The translations under genes were made by a program, and so were the position numbers. Under the pieces are notes generated by a model. The model ran no database searches and was not told the DNA's origin. It was given only the letters and a program-made list of their open reading frames with translations. A DNA stretch of 15,605 nt from Vairimorpha apis BRL 01 (taxonomy: Eukaryota; Microsporidia; Nosematidae), in assembly GCA_000447185.1 (NCBI GenBank), contig KE647258.1, forward strand, positions 1 to 15,605, in the 5' to 3' direction. Numbering within the stretch: the first letter of the stretch is position 1; the number at the start of each line of letters is the position of its first letter. Below, piece after piece: positions 8,968-15,605 of the stretch.

Positions 8968-9165
8968 CTTTTAAGTACACATGATTATTATATAATGGTC
9001 TTACATCTTAGTGAATAAAACAAACATATTCGGGCAAATTAAATTCAAAACATATCTAAAATTATATATTTTAGTGGATATCTAAGTAAAAGTAAAATTA
9101 ATTTTTTGTACAAAGAATTTATAATTTTTAATTCATAATAGACAATAGAAATTTCTGTCATATTG

Positions 9166-9190
9166 TAAACTTTATTTATAGTAAAGTTTA
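9166..9190. repeat. Small 9-bp hairpin
   Basis: TAAACTTTA at 9166-9174 and TAAAGTTTA at 9182-9190 are perfect reverse complements around a 7-base loop, ~145 bases before the TERT start. The function is unknown and it may be chance. Confidence 0.45.
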
Positions 9191-9327
9191 TTATTTTAAG
9201 TCCTATACATTTTTTATATTTTAATTTCTTATTTTTATAATGTATTTATAATTGTAAAAATTAACATTAATTTAAATATTTGTTAGAAATATGTTTTAAA
9301 TATATATATCTATTTACTCTTAAAATA

Positions 9328-9330
9328 CCC
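9328..9330 (+). promoter_or_regulatory. CCC start-proximal motif of TERT
   Basis: ATACCCTTTATG puts CCC three bases before the ATG at 9334. It supports this start, ahead of a frameshift, as the true beginning of TERT. Confidence 0.6.
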
Positions 9331-9333
9331 TTT

Positions 9334-11803
9334 ATGAAAGAAAAACTTTTTCAAATGGGATTTGTACCATTTGAAATTTTTTTAAAAAAATAAATCTTAA
9401 TATTATTAATAATTTAACTCAAAGTTTATTTATAAGATATGATGTATTACCAAAGAATTTTTTAAATTCAAATTTTAAAATTGAGAATAATTTAAGTTTG
9501 ACGGATGCTATAAAATATTGTATAAGAAAATGTATTCATAAAAAAATTAATAATATTATTCGATATGGATATATTTTAAATTCTAAATTAGTTTCTTTGT
9601 CACCAAATCAAATAACATACGAATTGAACACAGAAGAATTTAATGAATTAAAATTTTTGTTAGGTGATGATTTATTTATTTATATATTAATAAATTGTAG
9701 TTTGATACAGTATCAGTATAATAATTATTTTTTACTATGTGGAAATATGCCAATTAACAAAGATAATAAATGCATAAAAAGACATAAATTATTTTATAAA
9801 AGTATGACTCTAATTTTTGATTCCATACCTCGAAAAAACTATAGTTTTTTTGTTAAAGATAAAATAATGGAAGCTGAAAAAAAATATGAAAAAATTAATT
9901 TAGATAAACTTTTTGCAACATATTTTGATATAAAAAATAAAGGATTTAAAAACATATCTAAAAAATATAAGGATATAAATGAAAAAAACATAAACTGCGA
10001 TAAAATTTCTCAAATAGATTGTAAAAAATTGATAAATTTTTTATTCTGTGTTTCTAAAAAAATTTTTAAATCAATTTTTACAAGATATAATTTTAGAATT
10101 TTAAAACAAAAATTAACACTCTTTATTTTTAAAAATAAATATGAAACTTTCAGTGAAGAAGAATTAATTAGACACTTTAAAAAATCTAACAAAAATTTTG
10201 TATTGCTTGTAAAGTATTTATTTGAATATTTTTATATACCAGTAATGAATAAATATTTTTATTGTACTGAGTCGTGTGATAGTAAAAATAAAGTGTGTTA
10301 TTATATTAGATTTGATTGGTATAAATGGTCTGATACAATCATTAAACAACATCTTAAAAGTGATATGTTTACATCGTATCATAAATCAGAAATAAAACCT
10401 AAATTAAAAAAACAGGAAGTATTAATAAAGAATGAGTTTGAAAATCAAAATAATGACAATAATTTAAAAAACTCACAACTTGAACCGCGTTAAAAAAATT
10501 ATTGCACAGAATATTAGAGTTATACCTAAAAATAATACAGGAAGAATTATTACAAACCTTAAAATAAAAAACAATGAAAATTTACTTAATAGCGACGTTT
10601 GTTTAGAATATCAAATATTAAAGTATAAATATAGAAGTTATTTAAATAATTCTATGCTTGGATATGAAGACATTTACAAAAAAATATTTCCATATATTAA
10701 TAAACAAAATATTTACATTTTAAAAATGGATATCAAAAAATGCTTTGATAATTTAAATCATTTATTTTTAAAAAAAATCATTAAAGGAATTTCATTCGAT
10801 GAATACATCGTTAAACAATTTACAGACTATACGAATACTCCTTTAACTAAATATATGATATCAGATAGTTATAAATCTTTGAATAAATGGTATGAAAATC
10901 TTAAAAACAAAATTATCAAAGATAATTTTACAAAAAAATTAAAAAGATATTTTTAGTTCTAAAATCATTAAAAGTCTTCTTCATAATGTTATTAGTTATA
11001 AAAACAAATTATACAAACAAATTAAAGGCATACCACAAGGTAGTATATTTAGTACATTCATTTGTAGTTTATATTTTAAACATGTAGATGATGAATATTT
11101 TAATATTTTTAATGAAGGTATTATGTTAAGATATGTAGATGATTTTTTAATTTTAAGTACGGATATACAAGAAATAAAAAATTTTGTGGATGTTTCTAAA
11201 CAGTTACAAAATTTAGGCATAGAATTTAACGAAAATAAATTTGAAAAAAATTTTGATAATAATTTTAAATTAAAAAATTCTGTTATTAAATTTTGCGGAT
11301 TAAAAATTATTACAAAATCATATAATTACAATAAATTTAATAATGATAATTTTATCAATATGCAAAAAATGAATGAACAGAATTTACCAAATAATGAATT
11401 AGAAATCGCAAACATATATTATAAATCATTTATAAAGAAAGATTTGAAAGACTATAAATTATCCTTTTCAATTTCAAATTCTAGTACTAATATAGGAATC
11501 AGTATACATAAAAAAATTATGAGAACTTTTAACAGTGGTTTAATTCTTTTAATTAACATTCAAAATCCAAAAGTTTATGAAAATATTTTTGATATATTAT
11601 TATTATTTTCATGGAAATTAAAAATTTTGTTTAAAAGAGCAATATTTGTAAATAAAAAATTTAGAGACAGACTAGTGGTATTAGGATTAAATGAACTATT
11701 TATGTTGTGTAAAAAAAGAAATATAAAAATTAGTAAAGAGAAAATTTTTGAATTTTATGACACTATAAGAAAAAATGAAAAACTTAATGAAAATAAAAAA
11801 TAA
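9334..11803 (+). CDS. TERT: Telomerase reverse transcriptase, frameshifted
   Basis: The catalytic subunit that extends chromosome ends using a telomerase RNA template. Seen, ~822 residues. The TEN domain (~20-160) shows INNIIRYGYIL, LLGDDLFIYILINCSLIQY and YFLLCG, like yeast Est2's VLTFGY, LVG..AFVDLLINY and IVG. The RNA-binding domain (~160-380) ends in the T motif FYCTES...YYIRFDWYKW. Motif 1 is IRVIPKNNTGRIITNLK. Motif A is KMDIKKCFDNL (first Asp ~466). Motif B' is GIPQGSIFSTF. Motif C is RYVDDFLILSTD (Asp pair ~602). A Gly/Asn-Lys motif D and motif E (IKFCGLKI) follow, then a helical C-terminal extension. The three catalytic Asp are present. Breaks: A7 9384-9390 (one short), A6 10466-10471 and A5 10941-10945 (each one long). 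The start is set by CCC at -3. Est2 has 884 residues, so this is a near-complete enzyme. Confidence 0.93.
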
Positions 11804-12458
11804 TTACATAATTTTAATTATACTCATATATTTAAAGTTTATTAAAATATTTATTACATTTATTTTCTTTAATAAAATTTTTATTATGATATTTAGACTA
11901 TTTATTTTTTTAATTAGATTGATAGATTTTAAATATAATATAAATTTATATAGAAAAAATATTACATATGTTACAAATAATTAACATTTTTACAACAAAA
12001 AAATTTTCGTAGGTTGTTTTATTGTATTTTAAGTTTTTAAAAAAATCTTTTTGACGAATAAATGTATAAAAATAATAAAATACTTTTAAACGCATTTTGG
12101 ATACAAAAATATCTAAATATAACATCTTAAAAAAGTTGATTTTTCTATAATGATAAAAAACAAATGACACATGAAACTTGCATATTCTCTTAAAATAAGC
12201 ATCTTAAATTTTAATATTATAAAATTTATTTTAAATTTAAGATTAATTTAATAAAAAACATTACCTTCTTTATATTGTAAAAATTATTTTCTGTTTTTCT
12301 TAATTTAAAAAAAACAAACATTCATATCTGATTAAAAAAATGCTAAATTATGTTTTCTTAAGATATCACGATTCTCATTAAAATGTAATGAAATTATTAA
12401 TTTATTGAATTAGTAATAGATTTTTTTTCGATTATAAAGCAATTATTTAATAATAATT
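11804..12458. other. AT-rich intergenic region after TERT
   Basis: Open frames here are Ile/Phe/Tyr-rich with the composition expected of random AT-rich DNA. I see no motif, CCC/GGG start signal or RNA gene. Confidence 0.5.
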
Positions 12459-12708
12459 ATGAAAATATTTAAATTTGACTATGCCAAAGACGAGGTCATG
12501 ATAATATGAATCTGAAGAGGAAGAGGTGAAGCGCATATTAAAAAAGGTAAAAAAATCTGAATATAAAAATATAGAATATGAAACATTTAAACTTATTAAT
12601 AATAACAGGGGTAATATATTAAACCATGAAGATATCATAAGCAACAAGGAATGTGAGATAAAGAAATTTCATACTATAAGTACTATGTTTGAACATGAAA
12701 TTAGTTAA
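12459..12708 (+). CDS. Possible small acidic/lysine-rich protein, frameshifted
   Basis: Not recognised. An ATG at 12459 opens MKIFKFDYAKDEVMI and stops at 12507-12509. An overlapping frame one base over, open from 12505, reads YESEEEEVKRILKKVKKSEYKN and continues to 12708, giving ~82 residues when joined. A further 23-residue frame overlaps at 12695 and ends at 12766, so the gene could be longer. In favour: locally raised G+C, and charged, protein-like composition unlike the hydrophobic random frames nearby. Against: no CCC/GGG before the ATG, no clear homopolymer at the join, and no family match. It may be a remnant of a larger gene. Confidence 0.35.
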
Positions 12709-12766
12709 ATTTAGAAAAGACAATAAAGAATATCTCAATAAAGATTTTAATAATGAATTTATTTAA

Positions 12767-13504
12767 AACCTATTAATTGTTTAAAAAAATTATAAGAAAA
12801 TTTAAAAAACATTTAGATATTTATACTTGTTACCAATAATTAAACGTTTAAAAAACTAAAAAAGTTTATTAGTAATTAAAAATTCTCATAACATATATAA
12901 AAATTATTGATAAAAAATTATATAAATTCATTAAATTAAGTTTGTATAATGTTACAAATTAAAATTACATTTAAATAGGTAAGTAAATAATTCATGTAAT
13001 ATATTAAAATAAATAATTCAATTAAATTAAACCAAGATTTTTATTTATTGTTGGAAGAATTTGACATATGTTTTGTTTTTCATATTTTTTTATTTTACTA
13101 AACATAATTTCATTTTTTAATATAAAAAAATTAGCAGTAAAATATTGTTTATATAAGCTTAAAATATATATTATTTTAAAGTTTATCTATAAAATAGGAA
13201 TTAAATTTCTTGTAGTACATATAAAAAAACAGGTTGTTATTTTACATTGTAAAAATTAATTATAAATAATTTTTGATAAAAAATTATAAAGTCAATTTCA
13301 GTTAAAATAAAGAATATTATTTTCATTACGAATTCCTAAAATTAATTATTAATATTTTTATTTTTTTAAAAAATAAAATTTTTCATGAAAATGATAAATC
13401 TATTGTTTTTTTCTAAATTAATTATTAAATTTATAAGTATTTATTATAAAATGAATTCATGTATTGTAAATTTTATACATAGGTGTTTTTTACTAAATTT
13501 TATA
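12767..13504. other. AT-rich intergenic region before the capping enzyme
   Basis: About 740 bases with no supportable gene. A 63-codon hydrophobic frame at 13068 has the composition of chance AT-rich DNA. The capping-enzyme promoter presumably lies at the right end. Confidence 0.5.
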
Positions 13505-13507
13505 CCC
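13505..13507 (+). promoter_or_regulatory. CCC motif upstream of the capping enzyme
   Basis: TATACCCATT lies 14 bases before the ATG at 13522. It is further away than at the other genes but is the only C run in the area. Confidence 0.4.
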
Positions 13508-13521
13508 ATTATATATTGTTA

Positions 13522-14550
13522 ATGCAAATTGGGAAAAAACTCGAAACATTACAAAAACAAATTTTATATAAAAAAATAAATGCGTTTTTGAAAATTGAAA
13601 ACCCCTTAAGTAATTATAAATTTATAGGTAACCATCCAGTATCACTTACAAATGACAATATAATTCTTTTGTAAAAAAAGATTACATGGTTTGTGAAAAA
13701 AGTGATGGTGTAAGAATGTTACTTATTGTTTTTGATTCTGTAATGTATTTTTATGATCGAAAGAATGATATTTACGAAGTATCTAAAATCGATTCTTATG
13801 ATTGTATGTTGGACGGAGAGCTTTTTTGTGATAATGAAAATAATTTTAAATATGGAATTTTTGATTGTTTAGCATATAATAATGAATTGGTGCTTAAGAA
13901 AAACTTATTAAAAGATTGTATTCTTGTGAACAATTTATAATGCAAAATGAAGTAGAACAAAAAAGATCAAAAATTTCTAGCAAACGTGTTTCAAATATCG
14001 AATTATATGTTAAAAGTTTTTTAAAAGTTATGGTTTTTTAGAAATATATAATCAAATTAGATCATTAAAACGTAAAAATGATGGACTAATTTTTACACCT
14101 GTTAATGATAAATATATTTTATATGTTCGTGGAACACATTTAAAATGGAAACCCCCATCTATAAACACTATTGATTTTAAAATAGAATATTTTAAAAACG
14201 ATATATATGCTTTAAAATGTACTTATAAAAATAATGAAATCATTTTTGATTATTTTTTTAGTAAAACTAAAAATTTGAATGGGAAAATTGGAGAATTTGT
14301 ATTTGATAAAGATAAAAAAGTTTTTGATGTAGATAACTTAATACCTAAGATTGGAGGATGGGATTTATACAAAATTCGAGATGATAAAGAATCACCAAAT
14401 CATTATAGAGTGGTAAATAATATTTTGGAGAGTTTAGATGATAATTTAGATATTGAAGAATTATCTAGATACTACAAACCAATGAGAAATAATTTTAAAT
14501 TAAGAGAAAGTAAAAATAAGGTAATATCATATAACGTTAATTTAAAGTGA
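13522..14550 (+). CDS. CEG1: mRNA guanylyltransferase (capping enzyme), frameshifted
   Basis: Transfers GMP from GTP to the 5' diphosphate end of nuclear mRNA through an enzyme-lysine-GMP intermediate. Seen: all six nucleotidyltransferase motifs in order. Motif I is EKSDGVR (Lys ~60), preceded by the family's GNHPVSL block. Motif III is MLDGELF, IIIa is YGIFDCLAY, IV is NDGLIFTPVN and V is LKWKPPSINTIDF. The VI region is WDLYKIRDDKESPNHY. The last ~70 residues are the OB-fold end. It is ~343 residues with no triphosphatase domain, so it is monofunctional as in fungi and other microsporidia. Three breaks: T4 13667-13670, around A5 13899-13903, and T6 14017-14022, each one base short. The start at ATG 13522 is preferred because the longer frame begins at a GTG. 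An assembly product with indel errors is likelier than a dead gene, since every catalytic motif is intact. Confidence 0.92.
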
Positions 14551-15605
14551 AAAAATTCTTAATTATGTTTATTGTAAAAAAGGTATAAATTAATTTTGTT
14601 TTATACATATAATTATAATAGCAAAAAAAATATTGATAATTAAAATTGTAATTAAAATCAAATTTACTTTTACATATGATTTTAATTTTTTAAATAATCT
14701 TTATAATATTAAAGTTATATAGTATACAATTTTACAATAAATTTCATCTTTTGATTAGTTTAAAGGTATTTTAATATAAACAAGAATGATTTTTATATTT
14801 TATTAATATTTAACATTGAAAAATGATTTTTGCGATAATATAATTTAAATTCATTTGAGGATAGATATAAAAATTTTATTAATTATAAAGTAATTTTTAA
14901 AATAAATAAGTATAGACCTTTATGAAAAATTATGAATGTTTGAATTGTTTTTAAATTAAAGGTAATAAAAAAATTGTTTTTTTTTACTATCCAACTATCA
15001 TTACACTAGATTGTAAATGGTTAACATAATTATTTTAGTAATATAAAATTTTTATGCTTTTTTTATTTAATTAACAAAAAATATTTAATATATAATTCAT
15101 AATTTTTATTTTGTTTTATATATATAATGAATAGTTTTAGCTCATGATATGATGATTTTTGACATTACAAGCTAAGATAATCTGCATTAAAATATGTTAG
15201 AAAAATATAAAATACGAAGTATTATCTGCAATTCAAGATGCATTATAATTCAGACAATACTACAATTATACCATATATCATTATATTAAGCTGTATGGTG
15301 AATAATAATATAAAAAGTAGCTATAGCAACTAAAGATATCTAAAAAAAGAGTCATAAATTTAATAAGAATACTAGAGAAAATACTAGATACTATATATTT
15401 TAAGTCATATATGGTATCGATGATAGTTTAAAAAAAGTAGAAACTATTTGTACGGTATATAAAATTTAATAAAGCTTGTTTTGTAATATTGTAAACTGAC
15501 GTATGAGAAACAATAATTGTTTATTACAATGATTTCAGAATTTAAATTTGAATTTAAATAATTGTTATAATTTTATATATATCTTCTTTAAACATACTTT
15601 ATTTT
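14551..15605. other. Gene-free right end; possible decayed insert at ~15130-15520
   Basis: From 14551 to ~15120 the DNA is typical AT-rich spacer. From about 15130 to 15520 G+C rises visibly to roughly one base in four. Short protein-like stretches appear in several frames, for example YGIDDSLKKVETICTVYK near 15415-15465, all cut by stops. This resembles decayed coding or transposon DNA, but I recognise no family. Beyond 15525 lies an A/T palindromic patch (AATTTAAATTTGAATTTAAAT). Confidence 0.4.

Larger units (their letters stand above)
8748..9327. other. AT-rich intergenic region upstream of TERT
   Basis: No gene is visible. It holds a perfect 23-bp inverted repeat (8889-8967) and a 9-bp hairpin (9166-9190), listed separately, and presumably the TERT promoter. 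Confidence 0.5.

Noticed and set aside
9498..10493. TERT or separate protein starting at TTG 9498
   Set aside because: The codon is TTG. The TEN-domain reading continues upstream to the ATG at 9334 with a CCC motif.
10010..11220. Minus-strand frames inside TERT (10010-10192 and 10996-11220)
   Set aside because: They are shadows of the plus-strand TERT reading, which carries the conserved motifs.
11775..11984. 69-residue hydrophobic frame after TERT
   Set aside because: It overlaps the TERT end and has the Ile/Phe composition expected of AT-rich DNA. There is no start motif.
11946..12170. 74-residue minus-strand frame
   Set aside because: It begins at GTG, has no CCC/GGG signal and no recognisable motif; composition looks random.
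12447..12647. 66-residue minus-strand frame
   Set aside because: It is antisense to the plus-strand acidic/lysine frame, Leu/Ser/Phe-rich and without support.
13068..13259. 63-residue hydrophobic frame that could be a small membrane protein
   Set aside because: Ile/Phe/Lys/Tyr content matches translated AT-rich spacer. There is no start signal or family resemblance.
13483..13674. Capping-enzyme start at 13483
   Set aside because: That codon is GTG; the first in-frame ATG, 13522, fits the family's N-terminus.
1..15605. CRISPR array, telomeric repeat array or telomerase RNA
   Set aside because: The only regular array is the 46-bp tandem repeat, which has no spacer structure. No telomere-like repeat run or matching template was seen.
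1..15605. Organelle, bacterial or viral origin suggested by the AT richness
   Set aside because: RPC3, TERT, the mRNA guanylyltransferase, ORC1/CDC6 and a Pol III tRNA together indicate a eukaryotic nuclear genome. There are no Shine-Dalgarno-like sites or operons.

Overview
The window looks like nuclear DNA of a microsporidian, a highly reduced intracellular fungus-like eukaryote. The family Nosematidae (Nosema/Vairimorpha) is my best guess but is not proven. The reasons are extreme A+T content (well over 80% by eye), compact intron-less genes for eukaryotic nuclear functions, a eukaryotic elongator tRNA-Met, CCC/GGG trinucleotides just upstream of start codons (a known microsporidian signal), and a decayed non-LTR retrotransposon that resembles the Dong/R4-type elements of Nosema.

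Layout, left to right. (1) 176-1534, minus: an unrecognised protein with an N-terminal coiled coil, an Asn-rich linker and a helical C-terminus. (2) 1972-3020, minus: RNA polymerase III subunit RPC3/RPC82, whose true N-terminus lies upstream of the longest open frame. (3) 3499-4227, plus: an intact DHHC palmitoyltransferase. (4) About 1.2 kb of AT-rich DNA without a visible gene. (5) 5472-6513, plus: a protein I read as a DONSON (downstream neighbour of SON) homologue. (6) 6761-7500, minus and convergent with it: a minimal ORC1/CDC6-family ATPase. (7) about 7505-8270: the retrotransposon relic. (8) 8491-8561, minus: tRNA-Met(CAT) with A box, B box and T7 terminator, preceded by a ~46-bp tandem repeat and a perfect 23-bp inverted repeat. 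(9) 9334-11803, plus: telomerase reverse transcriptase (TERT) with TEN, RNA-binding, RT and C-terminal regions. (10) 12459-12708, plus: a doubtful small acidic gene. (11) 13522-14550, plus: mRNA guanylyltransferase (capping enzyme) with all six nucleotidyltransferase motifs. (12) A right-hand gene-free kilobase, part of which is less AT-rich and may be another relic.

Functional themes. ORC1/CDC6, the DONSON-like protein and TERT serve origin licensing, helicase assembly and chromosome-end replication. RPC3 and the tRNA belong to the Pol III system, and the capping enzyme acts on Pol II transcripts.

Main oddity: six of the seven recognisable or well-supported protein genes are interrupted by single-base frameshifts, about 15 in all. 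Nearly all sit in A/T homopolymers, and most are one base short. Because the motifs continue intact across every break, I treat these as single genes. Assembly homopolymer error is the leading explanation; transcriptional slippage or real gene decay are alternatives. Residue numbers below follow the apparent uninterrupted reading.
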